From NCBI GenBank assembly GCA_947449315.1, contig CANFRC010000007.1, positions 62,001 to 126,000 on the forward strand: 64,000 bases of DNA. Direction: 5' to 3'. Source of the stretch: Bacteroidota bacterium (GTDB lineage Bacteria > Bacteroidota > Bacteroidia > 2-12-FULL-35-15). A program made the translations under genes and the position numbers. Under the pieces are notes generated by a model. The model made no database searches, was not told the DNA's origin, and saw nothing but the letters and a program-made list of their open reading frames with translations. How positions within the stretch are numbered: position 1 is the stretch's first letter; the number at the start of each line of letters is the position of its first letter. Below, piece by piece: positions 40,099-49,373 of the stretch.

Positions 40099-41403
40099 CT
40101 AGGATTCACGATTAATGTCCCATTGCTCCAAATAATCGGCCACTCTTCTAACAAACTGACCTCCTAATGAACCGTCAACAACGCGATGGTCATAGGAATG
40201 TGAAAGGTACATGAAATGACGAATGCCGATCAAGTCTCCTTGAGGTGTTTCAATAACGGCAGGTTTCTTTTTAATAGCTCCCACAGCCATGATTGCAACC
40301 TGAGGTTGATTGATAATAGGGGTGCCCATTACATTGCCGAATGAGCCAACGTTGGTAAGCGTGTAGGTGCCGCCTGAGATCTCATCGGGTGATAATTTAC
40401 CGGCACGTGCTCGGTTCGCAAGATCATTTACCTGTTTGGTGATACCTGCCAGGTTCAAGGTGTCTGCATTTTTGATAACAGGAACAATTAAATTTCCCGA
40501 AGGCAAGGCTGCAGCCATTCCAATATTAATATTCTTGCGTTTAATGATCTTCGTTCCATCTAGGGAAATATTGATCATTGGAAAATCTTTAATTGCTTTC
40601 ACTAAGGCTTCAATGAAAATAGGTGTGAACGTCAATTTTTCGCCTTCACGTTTTTCAAAATTACCTTTTATTTTCTCTCTCCATTTTACAATATTCGTTA
40701 CATCTGCTTCAACGAAAGAAGTTACATGCGGAGAAGTGTGTTTACTCATCACCATGTGGTCGGCAATGATCTTACGCATACGATCCATTTCGATGATCTC
40801 ATCGCCAGCTCCAACTGAAATAGCAGGCTTATTGACAGGAGCAACCGTATTTGCAACTACATGAGGTTTTGTCTCAGTAACAGCAACTGTTTGCTTTCCT
40901 TTATTTGGAATATAAGCTAAAATATCATTTTTGGTAACGCGTCCATTCGAACCGGTTCCGGAAATAGACTCTAATTCAGCCATCGCAATACCTTCTTCTT
41001 TCGCGATGTTTCTTACAAGAGGCGAAAAGAATTTTCCAGAAGAAGAAATTTTTTCGAGTGGGACATTTTCAGTTACAGCAGTAGTAGTTAATTCTTTTTC
41101 AACTTTAATGGGTTGAGCAGCGGCAGGCGTTTTAACTTCTGTTGTTTCAACAACCGCATTCGCATCGGTAGAAATGATGGCAATTGCTTTTCCAACTTGC
41201 ACAACATCGCCTTCATTGAAAAGACGTTTGATAAGAGTTCCTTCAGCGGTAGAAGGGATTTCCGAATCTACTTTATCAGTTGCAATTTCTAAAACGGTTT
41301 CATCAGCAGCAATTTTATCGCCTTCTTTTTTTAACCATTTGATAATTGTCGCTTCTGCAACACTTTCGCCCATTTTAGGCATGATCAACTCTACTTGTGC
41401 CAT
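40099..41403 (-). CDS. 2-oxo acid dehydrogenase dihydrolipoyllysine acyltransferase (E2)
   Basis: Lipoyl domain LEIATDKVDSEIPS; E3-binding region; catalytic SHSYDHRVVDGSLGG. Confidence 0.94.
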   Translation of the reverse strand: MAQVELIMPKMGESVAEATIIKWLKKEGDKIAADETVLEIATDKVDSEIPSTAEGTLIKRLFNEGDVVQVGKAIAIISTDANAVVETTEVKTPAAAQPIKVEKELTTTAVTENVPLEKISSSGKFFSPLVRNIAKEEGIAMAELESISGTGSNGRVTKNDILAYIPNKGKQTVAVTETKPHVVANTVAPVNKPAISVGAGDEIIEMDRMRKIIADHMVMSKHTSPHVTSFVEADVTNIVKWREKIKGNFEKREGEKLTFTPIFIEALVKAIKDFPMINISLDGTKIIKRKNINIGMAAALPSGNLIVPVIKNADTLNLAGITKQVNDLANRARAGKLSPDEISGGTYTLTNVGSFGNVMGTPIINQPQVAIMAVGAIKKKPAVIETPQGDLIGIRHFMYLSHSYDHRVVDGSLGGQFVRRVADYLEQWDINRES

Positions 41404-41514
41404 ATTTGTTAAATCTTAATAGTAATAATCTGAATGTAAAGAGGGTGCAAAAATAGCCTATTATTTACTCTTTTGCAATCCTTAAAACACCTTTAAAGGG
41501 TTGAAATATCTGAT

Positions 41515-42786
41515 CTATGCGAAAAGTGGGAAATCCTTCATTAATTTATTCACTTCTTTTCTTACTTCCGTAATCACTTTTTCATTGTCATGATTCATTA
41601 ATACTTTATCAATCAAATTCACGATTTTAGGAATGTGTTTTTCTTTGATACCTCTTGTTGTGATTGCTGCTGAACCAATACGGATACCTGAAGTAACAAA
41701 CGGAGATTTATCATCAAAAGGAACCATGTTTTTATTCACAGTAATATCCGCTTTAACAAGTGTTGTTTCAGCAAGTTTACCTGTCAAGTTTTTTGAACGA
41801 AGATCGATCAACATGCAGTGGTTGTCGGTTCCACCTGAAATTACTTTATATCCTTTGTCAACAAAACATTGCGCCATTAATTTTGCATTCTTCATTAATT
41901 GAATACAATATTTCATGTAGCTGTCATCCAATGCTTCTGCAAATGCAACAGCTTTAGCCGCTATAACGTGTTCTAGTGGTCCGCCTTGTGTACCAGGAAA
42001 AACAGCAGCATCTAAAAGTTGTGACATCATTTTAATTTCTCCTTTTGGCGTTTTTTCTCCCCAAGGATTTGGAAAATCTTTTCCGATCATGATCATACCA
42101 CCGCGAGGACCGCGTAATGTTTTATGCGTTGTGGTTGTTACAATATGGCAATGTGGCAATGGGTCATTCATCAATCCACGGGCAATTAATCCGGATGGGT
42201 GAGAAATATCAGCCATTAAAAGTGCGCCCACTTTATCAGCTACTTTACGTAATTTTTTATAATCCCAGTCACGAGAATAAGAAGAAGCACCACAAATAAT
42301 CAATTTTGGTTTTTCTTTCATTGCAATTGCTTCAATTTTATTGAAGTCAACGCGACCGGTTTTTTCTTCTACACCATAAAAACTTGGCACATACAGTTTA
42401 CCTGAGAAATTAACGGGTGAGCCATGGGTAAGATGGCCACCATGAGAAAGGTCAAATCCTAATATTTTATCGCCAGGTTTCAATACGGCCAACATAACAG
42501 CAGCATTTGCTTGTGCTCCAGAATGCGGCTGAACATTTACCCAGGCAGCATTAAATAATTTTTTAGCACGATCAATAGCTAGTTGTTCCACTTTATCTAC
42601 CACTTCACATCCTCCGTAATAGCGTTTTCCGGGAAGTCCTTCCGCATATTTATTGGTAAGAACAGAGCCCATTGCTTTCATTACGCTTTCGCTGACATAA
42701 TTTTCGGAAGCGATGAGTTCCAATCCAATCGTTTGACGTTTTTTCTCTTCTGTAATCAGGTCAAAAATTGCGGTATCTTTTTTCAT
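41515..42786 (-). CDS. glyA: Serine hydroxymethyltransferase
   Basis: [57 protein letters not shown]. Confidence 0.97.
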   Translation of the reverse strand: MKKDTAIFDLITEEKKRQTIGLELIASENYVSESVMKAMGSVLTNKYAEGLPGKRYYGGCEVVDKVEQLAIDRAKKLFNAAWVNVQPHSGAQANAAVMLAVLKPGDKILGFDLSHGGHLTHGSPVNFSGKLYVPSFYGVEEKTGRVDFNKIEAIAMKEKPKLIICGASSYSRDWDYKKLRKVADKVGALLMADISHPSGLIARGLMNDPLPHCHIVTTTTHKTLRGPRGGMIMIGKDFPNPWGEKTPKGEIKMMSQLLDAAVFPGTQGGPLEHVIAAKAVAFAEALDDSYMKYCIQLMKNAKLMAQCFVDKGYKVISGGTDNHCMLIDLRSKNLTGKLAETTLVKADITVNKNMVPFDDKSPFVTSGIRIGSAAITTRGIKEKHIPKIVNLIDKVLMNHDNEKVITEVRKEVNKLMKDFPLFA

Positions 42787-42834
42787 ATAGCTGTATTGAA
42801 GTTTTATTAGTGATTGCCATGCAAAAGTATAAAA

Positions 42835-43335
42835 TTAATTGCTCAGTGATTTAGTAATTTCTTTTTCTGATAATTTAAAGGCGGGTATCAGTACCATTAA
42901 AATTATGGGCGACTGTGCCATTCCCATAAAATACCTGGCAAATTCATACATTTTATCGGTGGTAGTTTGAAAATAATGACCAATGAGCATAAATATTCCA
43001 GAGAAGATCGTTATTCCAATATAGGTTCCTATAGTGATTTTCAGGTAGTTCTTGTTTTTAAAGAGCAGATGGATCGTTATTAAAGCAATTATCAGATAAA
43101 GAAGACTGAATACGAACGTTAGTATCCATTTTAAGGTGAGCAAGTTGTCGTATGGGTAATTTTCCATAAATCTTAAGGAAGAGGGCATGGCATAGTCCAT
43201 GTTAAAATCCCATGCTTTTAATAAGGCGTTTATGCTTTTGAAAACAAAATCTCTGTAAAAGCCCAAAAAAAGTAAGGAACACACGATCAGTGATAATTTT
43301 ATAATTTTTTTGGGCGATTGGAGTGATGTCTTCAC
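42835..43335 (-). CDS. Exosortase-associated (XrtF-associated-like) membrane protein
   Basis: 166-aa polytopic protein with FYRDFVFKSINALLK start pattern directly downstream of the exosortase gene. Confidence 0.65.
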   Translation of the reverse strand: MKTSLQSPKKIIKLSLIVCSLLFLGFYRDFVFKSINALLKAWDFNMDYAMPSSLRFMENYPYDNLLTLKWILTFVFSLLYLIIALITIHLLFKNKNYLKITIGTYIGITIFSGIFMLIGHYFQTTTDKMYEFARYFMGMAQSPIILMVLIPAFKLSEKEITKSLSN

Positions 43336-43424
43336 GGTTCGAATTTACAGTTTTTATATTTTTTTACTTGACAAAAAAAAGAGAGATTTTCTTTGAAAGC
43401 AACCTGTGTTTTCTTGAAAAAAGG

Positions 43425-43937
43425 TTAAGTCTTCTCCGAAAACCGATTTACCCAGATCATCCAAAGCATAAAGATATATGCATAAATAACAATCGTAAAA
43501 GTGTAGGTGTGATTGAATTCTGTCCATGCACGGGAATGGGTATCTAAAATACCAAGTGCTACAACTCTGAATACATTCAATAATTGTATACTTAGTACCC
43601 CAACAATAAGATAGATGAGCTTGTATTTTACTTTTCCTTTGTACGCGATAACAAATCCTGAGAAGAGCGCAAATAAAGCAACACCATTGCAATTATCACC
43701 GATCCAAAGTCCACCGGTTCCATCCACACCAATCACACGTTCTGCTCCGGTGAAGACCGTGTACCCCAATGATTCAAGGATCCATTTACTGAACGCGATG
43801 GTATTGTCTATGACAAAAAGATCCATGGTTTCCTGGGGATGCAACCATAAGTCGTACACACAGTACCAGATGAAGTAAAGTGCCAATACTTTTAAAAGAA
43901 AAAAAACGACAGGATTTTTGGAGAGAGAAAAATTCAT
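43425..43937 (-). CDS. Exosortase/archaeosortase family protein
   Basis: 170-aa polytopic; catalytic-triad context: GDNCNGVALFALFSGF (Cys), LLNVFRVVALG (Arg), EFNHTYTF (His). Confidence 0.85.
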   Translation of the reverse strand: MNFSLSKNPVVFFLLKVLALYFIWYCVYDLWLHPQETMDLFVIDNTIAFSKWILESLGYTVFTGAERVIGVDGTGGLWIGDNCNGVALFALFSGFVIAYKGKVKYKLIYLIVGVLSIQLLNVFRVVALGILDTHSRAWTEFNHTYTFTIVIYAYIFMLWMIWVNRFSEKT

Positions 43938-43947
43938 GAGTAGAGAA

Positions 43948-43978
43948 AAAAAGAATCCCGTTAAGCGGGATTCTTTTT
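43948..43978 (-). terminator. Hairpin between sorting-signal gene and exosortase gene
   Basis: AAAAAGAATCCCG-ttaag-CGGGATTCTTTTT, 13-bp perfect stem; minus-strand side ends in TTCTTTTTTTCTC; overlaps the stop codon of the small gene. Confidence 0.65.
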
Positions 43979-44191
43979 CATTGAGTCGTATATTTTTTTG
44001 ACGCCATAAAGAGCACCAGCAAACAAAAGAAGTATTACTTTACTATCCAAAGGTACCGGACAAGGAGGAAAAGGCCCTCCACAAGGCGGTGTACTCGTAG
44101 TTCCCATTCCTACAGCGAATGAGTGGCTAACAAATAGAGGTGAAGCAATGAATAGAAGAATAAAAGCTATTTTGATATTTTTTGTAGTCAT
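43961..44191 (-). CDS. Small secreted protein with PEP-CTERM-like (PxD/PID-type) C-terminal sorting signal, predicted exosortase substrate
   Basis: 76 aa: signal peptide (IAFILLFIASPLFVSHSFA), short CGGPFPPC segment, then PVPLDSKVILLLFAGALYGVKKIYDSMKKN (motif, TM helix, basic tail). Confidence 0.75.
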   Translation of the reverse strand: MTTKNIKIAFILLFIASPLFVSHSFAVGMGTTSTPPCGGPFPPCPVPLDSKVILLLFAGALYGVKKIYDSMKKNPA

Positions 44192-44240
44192 AATCTATAC
44201 TGTTTATAAAGAAAATTTAGAATGTGTTTGTTGTTAAAAA

Positions 44241-46781
44241 TTATTTTTTCACAAACTTTTTAGAAATAACCCCATTTTCGTTTTCAACTTTAACGATATA
44301 CATTCCGAAGAATCCATCAGGTAATTCGATGTTTAAGGTTTGCGTATTTGCTTGCAAAGAAACGGTTTCAACAATTGTTTGACCCAACACATTCGTTACA
44401 GAAACGTTTGTACTTACTGTTTGATCAAAATTAAAATTGATGGTATTACCAGAGACAGTAGGTAAAATTTGAACTTGATTCTCCAACAGGTCTACTAACG
44501 AAGCATTTGTAATCGTTTTGCAATTTCCATTTTTTGAGAAATGCAAAGCAAAACGATCTTTGTTATCATTCGGAGAGGCAAAGAAAACATAATTGGTGGT
44601 TGCATTTAAGTCGACTAATTGGTGTAAAACTTTATCTTCTAAAGAAACACAAGAATACGCGTTGTTCACGAACTCAATACCTTTGGAGTTAATTTGGAAT
44701 TTTCCAGCAATACCTACGTTAACACTTAGAGGCATTGTGTATTCATCGTCGTTTGAGTTGAATGTACTAACACTCAAAGGAAACATTTCACCATCAGCAG
44801 TTAAGTTAGGAGCTAATTTGTTCAAGCTAGGTCGGAATTTGTGGTCTTTTTCATCCCAACCATCCTTAGCATCTGCTGCACAGGCCACTTTGAAGGTGTG
44901 AGCCATCATGTTACTTCCGTCCGCGCTGGAAAGAGTTAATTGTAGAAAAGGTTCAATTTGCTCCTGTTCAAAAGATCGGAGGTTTGTAATAGTATTGGCT
45001 GATTTAGCCGATTCCGGAATAGATACACTGGCACCGGCACTTTTTGCATATGCCCAAAAACCTTGGTATGGTCCAATAAGTCCTGAGGACAAACTTAAAT
45101 AATTGTCTGTGGCATTATTGTAAACATCGATGTAGGCAAGAGTATTGGTTTTAACAATCGAAGCAACATTAATAGCAGAAGCAAAGGGGTTACCAACTAA
45201 ATTTTCTCCATCGAAACAAGTAGGGCATTGTGTATAATATCCACCAGTATTATTCGTATAGCTTAATGGAAAAGTTTGTGTTCCATAGTTGGGGGTGCCG
45301 ACAGTAGTTAGGGTAGTATTTGAAAAAGTAGTTAAAGTACCGTCATCGGTTAAGGTAATTTCAAAACCTTTCCCTGCAGTTAATGGAGTAGCGGCATTCA
45401 CCCCAACAAAATCTCCAATCGTTTCATCATATGCTAAAACGTTTGATTTTACAGAAGGTGGAGTGTGCGGGTATGAAAAGAACAATTCATTGTCCCAATC
45501 TGCCATCGAAGAGTTTGATACAGGGGAAGAAAGATCCGACCAATTGATGGCTGTGCGAGAAGGTATATATCTCTGAATAGTAAAGCTACCAGAATAGCTA
45601 CAACCAGGACAAGAGGTTGGAAAGGCACCTACTCTGGCATATTTAGTGGCATCGGCCATTAATGTAAAGTTGCCACCAGAGTTATTAATATTCCCCGTGG
45701 TGAAATTTATAGCTTGTAAAATATCAATATTGCTAGAATTTTTTAGAACCCCTGCAGAATTTGAGATTTGCATAAAACCTAAAGTTGCATTACCTGAGCC
45801 ATCAATTCTTTGAATAGAAGTGCCCATGCATTTTAACGTATGATTCATTGGGCATGAAATAACACCATTGTTTCTTAAATCACCTCTTAAAATAGTTATT
45901 TGAGGCGACCCCAATAAAGTTCCGTTGTTAAGGAAAAAACCATTAACGGTAAAAGCGTTTGACGGACTCTGTTGAACTGTTGCTCCAGAGTTTATTGTTA
46001 GATTTTTTGCAATGGTTGTTGTACTAGCTGCAGATAAGGTTTTAGTTCCAGCCCCATTGATAATCAGGTTTTCGAAAATGGGTGTGCTGATATTCAAAGT
46101 ATAACTAGACGGGCCATCAAAAGTGACAGTATTATTAGCGCAGTATCCAGCATTTAATACCCAACTGCCAGCAGTTGGAAAAGGAGAAGAAAATAGAGTT
46201 AAAAATGAATTAGTCTTATTGAACCAAACAGAAGTTGATTTTGTTCCATCAAGAATTTGTGCGCTAACATTTGAATTGTTCGAGATATTATAGCCTGCAG
46301 TTCCATTATCTCCTATTAGAATTTTATTGCAGATGATTGTTTGAGGAGAATTAATTGTAACAGGGGCATTCAAGAAGAAATTACCACTAAAATTTATAGA
46401 TCCACTTCCTGAGATACCTATTCCACCTGTATTTTGAATCGTAAATCTACTTAAAGTACCGGAAAATGTACCAGATATACCTCCATTGTTACTTATGTTT
46501 CCAACGGAAGTAAAGACATCCACATTGTTAAAATTTAAAACTCCACCAGCATTAACGGTAATGGTTTTTACAAATTGATTATTCACAGAAACGACCACAG
46601 TAGCTCCTGAATTAATAATAATATCGTCATCAATGTCAGGTACGCCGTCTGCATCTGTCCCTGATTGTATCCAAGTGGAGGTTGTGTTCCAATTACCTCC
46701 AGGTGAGTTAGCTGTAAAAGTTGCTGATTGGGCGGAGAAAAATGTTAATACAAGAAAGCAGGTGAAGGAGATTTTTTTCAT
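44241..46781 (-). CDS. Large secreted protein with T9SS type A C-terminal sorting domain
   Basis: Signal peptide MKKISFTCFLVLTFFSAQSA; C terminus VSVTNVLGQTIVETVSL...GMYIVKVENENGVISKKFVKK. Confidence 0.88.
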   Translation of the reverse strand: MKKISFTCFLVLTFFSAQSATFTANSPGGNWNTTSTWIQSGTDADGVPDIDDDIIINSGATVVVSVNNQFVKTITVNAGGVLNFNNVDVFTSVGNISNNGGISGTFSGTLSRFTIQNTGGIGISGSGSINFSGNFFLNAPVTINSPQTIICNKILIGDNGTAGYNISNNSNVSAQILDGTKSTSVWFNKTNSFLTLFSSPFPTAGSWVLNAGYCANNTVTFDGPSSYTLNISTPIFENLIINGAGTKTLSAASTTTIAKNLTINSGATVQQSPSNAFTVNGFFLNNGTLLGSPQITILRGDLRNNGVISCPMNHTLKCMGTSIQRIDGSGNATLGFMQISNSAGVLKNSSNIDILQAINFTTGNINNSGGNFTLMADATKYARVGAFPTSCPGCSYSGSFTIQRYIPSRTAINWSDLSSPVSNSSMADWDNELFFSYPHTPPSVKSNVLAYDETIGDFVGVNAATPLTAGKGFEITLTDDGTLTTFSNTTLTTVGTPNYGTQTFPLSYTNNTGGYYTQCPTCFDGENLVGNPFASAINVASIVKTNTLAYIDVYNNATDNYLSLSSGLIGPYQGFWAYAKSAGASVSIPESAKSANTITNLRSFEQEQIEPFLQLTLSSADGSNMMAHTFKVACAADAKDGWDEKDHKFRPSLNKLAPNLTADGEMFPLSVSTFNSNDDEYTMPLSVNVGIAGKFQINSKGIEFVNNAYSCVSLEDKVLHQLVDLNATTNYVFFASPNDNKDRFALHFSKNGNCKTITNASLVDLLENQVQILPTVSGNTINFNFDQTVSTNVSVTNVLGQTIVETVSLQANTQTLNIELPDGFFGMYIVKVENENGVISKKFVKK

Positions 46782-46954
46782 GAGATATTTTTTGGAGTGG
46801 TTTGATATCTAGTTTTATACAAGTATAATTTTGTAAATATATAAAAAATGTTTGATTCTGTTTGTGTATTTTTAAAAATAATGTGGAATTGATACGTTAA
46901 AAATAATTCTATTCACATGTTTATAATGGCAGATATGACTTGTTCAAATAATAG

Positions 46955-46962
46955 TATATTTG
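46955..46962 (+). promoter_or_regulatory. -7 element TATATTTG upstream of wzc-like gene
   Basis: Matches TAnnTTTG; no clear TTG at the expected -33 distance, so only partial support. Confidence 0.35.
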
Positions 46963-46988
46963 TTTTTTCTAAATAATATTATTTTTTT

Positions 46989-49364
46989 GTGAAAAACAAT
47001 AAAACCACATCGATTATTGAATTAGAAGATTTTACTTCTATTCTTCGGATAGCACTAAAAAATTGGTACATCCCGCTAATTAGTATTCTAGTGTCTTTTT
47101 TTATTGCATACATCTATTCGTACAAATTAACGAATGTCTTTGCCGCTCAAACGCAAGTTCTCATCGAGCCCAAAGGCGAAGGGGCTTTGAATGAGCAGAA
47201 TATTATTTCCGAAAATTATGGGGCGTATAATTTGTGGAATAAGTCTAATGTAGACAATGCCACAGAAATGCGAATTATTCAATCGTACGACCTAACAAAA
47301 ACGGCCTTATTAAAGATGAAATTAGATGTTTCTTATTTCATCGTAGGCAGAATTAAAACGACAGAAGTGTATCAGGGAATGCCATTTCTAGTGGAAGTAT
47401 TCAATGTGAATCCTCAGTATTATGAGCAGTTTATAGGTTTTCAGATTTTGAGTCCGGAGAAATTTCAGATTCGTTTTAGTAAGAATGGAGAAGAGGTTGT
47501 TAAAGAGGGATATTTTAACAAGGAATTTATAGATGCTGATTTTAAATTGAAAATTTCCAATATTTCAATCAATAAGGAAAGGTTAGTTTCTTTAAAAAAA
47601 ATTGACTATAATTTTCAAATACACGACATTCCAAATTTAGTTTATTCATTTCAAAATGCATTAACCGTTGAAAATCCGGATGCGACTAATATTTTGCAGT
47701 TGAAATTGGAAGATGCTATTCCAGAAAGAGCCTTGGCTTTTTTAGATACCTTGACGAATGTGTACATTGAAAATAGTTTAAAGACTCGGTTGTTTGTTAA
47801 TTCCAATACACTAAAGTATATTGAAAAACAAATGGCAGAAGTGGTTGAGGTGTTGAATGGAATCGAAGATACAATGCAACACTATAAAGAAAATAAAGCG
47901 ATTCTTAATTTAGACAAAGAACAAGAAGATTATTTTAGTAAAATGAGTGAATATGATGCGACACGGTCAAAACAAAGTATAAAAATAGGTGCGCTGAATT
48001 CATTGGAGAGCTATATTATTGAAGGGAAGGATCCTCAGTTTCTACCCCCTGCAGTATATATAGGGGCGGACGATCCTTTTTTGGAGAAAAGTGCTACGGA
48101 ACTCTATACTTTACAAATCGAATTGAACGAAAGAATGAATAGCAATACTTCCGGGAATTATGGTATTAAGGAATTGCAACAACGAATTGATAAATTAAAA
48201 AATAATTTATTGATCTACATAGCAAATTCTAGAACAGCATTAAAAGAAAATTTATCCAACATTGAGAAACAAATCGCTTTTTATGTTGCTAATATCAAAA
48301 CAATTCCTCAGAAACAGCGCGATTTGATCAATATTGAACGGAATTTTGAGGTGAATCAAAAAATGTATGTCTTTTTGCTAGAAAAAAGATCAAATACAAT
48401 TGTTAGTAGAGCAGGGATATTGCCTGAAAAAAAAGTGATTGAGACAGCCCGCTCTATTGGCATAGTGCGCCCTGATAAGCAGAAGATAATGCTTTCTTTT
48501 ATTGCAGTCGGATTTTTGTTATCGCTCTTTATTATTTTTATTAGAACTTCTTTTTACTCAAAAATTGAAAGCATAGAGGAGCTAAAAGCAAAGACTTCCT
48601 TACCTGTTCTGGGAGAAATTTTGTTTTCACCTACTGTTGCAGGCTGGGCGATAGCTGTAGAAAAAGAAAGCAAATCACCCATAACGGAATCGTTCAGGAC
48701 CATTAGAACAAATTTGCAATTCATGACGCCTGGTCAGAGTTCAAAAATTGTTGTTGTCACGTCAAATAATCCGGGTGAAGGTAAAACCTTCACCTCCTTA
48801 AATATTGCAGCAATATTAGCAAAGGCCGGCAAAAAAGTGTTGATATTGGAGTTGGATCTTCATAAACCAAAGGTGCAAAAAGCCTTAAATATGGTCGCTG
48901 ATGTTGGTATCAGTTCAGTGGTGATCGGGAAAACTTCAATTGAAGAATCAATTAAGCCCACAACCATTGAAAATCTGTCTGTCATGCTGAGCGGACCAAC
49001 TCCTCCGAATCCTTCCGAAATGATCTTGTCACAGAAAATGCTTGATATATTACATTTTGGAAAGGCAAATTTTGATTATGTAATTATTGATACTCCTCCA
49101 GTCGGTCTTATTTCTGATGCCTTGGTATTAATGAAACATGCTGATTTGACATTGTTTGTATTGAATACAAAATATGCGACTAGGGAAGCAGTTGCAAATG
49201 CTATTGAAATTGTTGAATTGAATCAATTGAGCCATTTTGGCTTTATTTTGAATGGAGTTAAAAGAAAACACTCAAAATATTACTACAATAAATATAGTTA
49301 TGGCTATGGCTATGGCTATGGTGAAGGGTATGGGAATGATTCCGGAAATAATAAAAACTCCTAA
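46989..49364 (+). CDS. Polysaccharide co-polymerase with BY-kinase domain (Wzc-like tyrosine autokinase)
   Basis: N-terminal Wzz region with TM; SNNPGEGKTFTSLNIAAILAKAGKKVLILELDLHKPKVQ (Walker A/A'); DYVIIDTPPVGLISDAL; Tyr-rich tail. GTG start. Confidence 0.93.
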   Translation: MKNNKTTSIIELEDFTSILRIALKNWYIPLISILVSFFIAYIYSYKLTNVFAAQTQVLIEPKGEGALNEQNIISENYGAYNLWNKSNVDNATEMRIIQSYDLTKTALLKMKLDVSYFIVGRIKTTEVYQGMPFLVEVFNVNPQYYEQFIGFQILSPEKFQIRFSKNGEEVVKEGYFNKEFIDADFKLKISNISINKERLVSLKKIDYNFQIHDIPNLVYSFQNALTVENPDATNILQLKLEDAIPERALAFLDTLTNVYIENSLKTRLFVNSNTLKYIEKQMAEVVEVLNGIEDTMQHYKENKAILNLDKEQEDYFSKMSEYDATRSKQSIKIGALNSLESYIIEGKDPQFLPPAVYIGADDPFLEKSATELYTLQIELNERMNSNTSGNYGIKELQQRIDKLKNNLLIYIANSRTALKENLSNIEKQIAFYVANIKTIPQKQRDLINIERNFEVNQKMYVFLLEKRSNTIVSRAGILPEKKVIETARSIGIVRPDKQKIMLSFIAVGFLLSLFIIFIRTSFYSKIESIEELKAKTSLPVLGEILFSPTVAGWAIAVEKESKSPITESFRTIRTNLQFMTPGQSSKIVVVTSNNPGEGKTFTSLNIAAILAKAGKKVLILELDLHKPKVQKALNMVADVGISSVVIGKTSIEESIKPTTIENLSVMLSGPTPPNPSEMILSQKMLDILHFGKANFDYVIIDTPPVGLISDALVLMKHADLTLFVLNTKYATREAVANAIEIVELNQLSHFGFILNGVKRKHSKYYYNKYSYGYGYGYGEGYGNDSGNNKNS

Positions 49365-49373
49365 TATCTAAAA

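Noticed and set aside
40367-40864. 165-aa plus-strand ORF
   Set aside because: Antisense to the conserved E2 acyltransferase gene.
43354-43692. 112-aa minus-strand ORF overlapping the exosortase
   Set aside because: Overlaps the exosortase frame, which has the catalytic motifs; no independent support.
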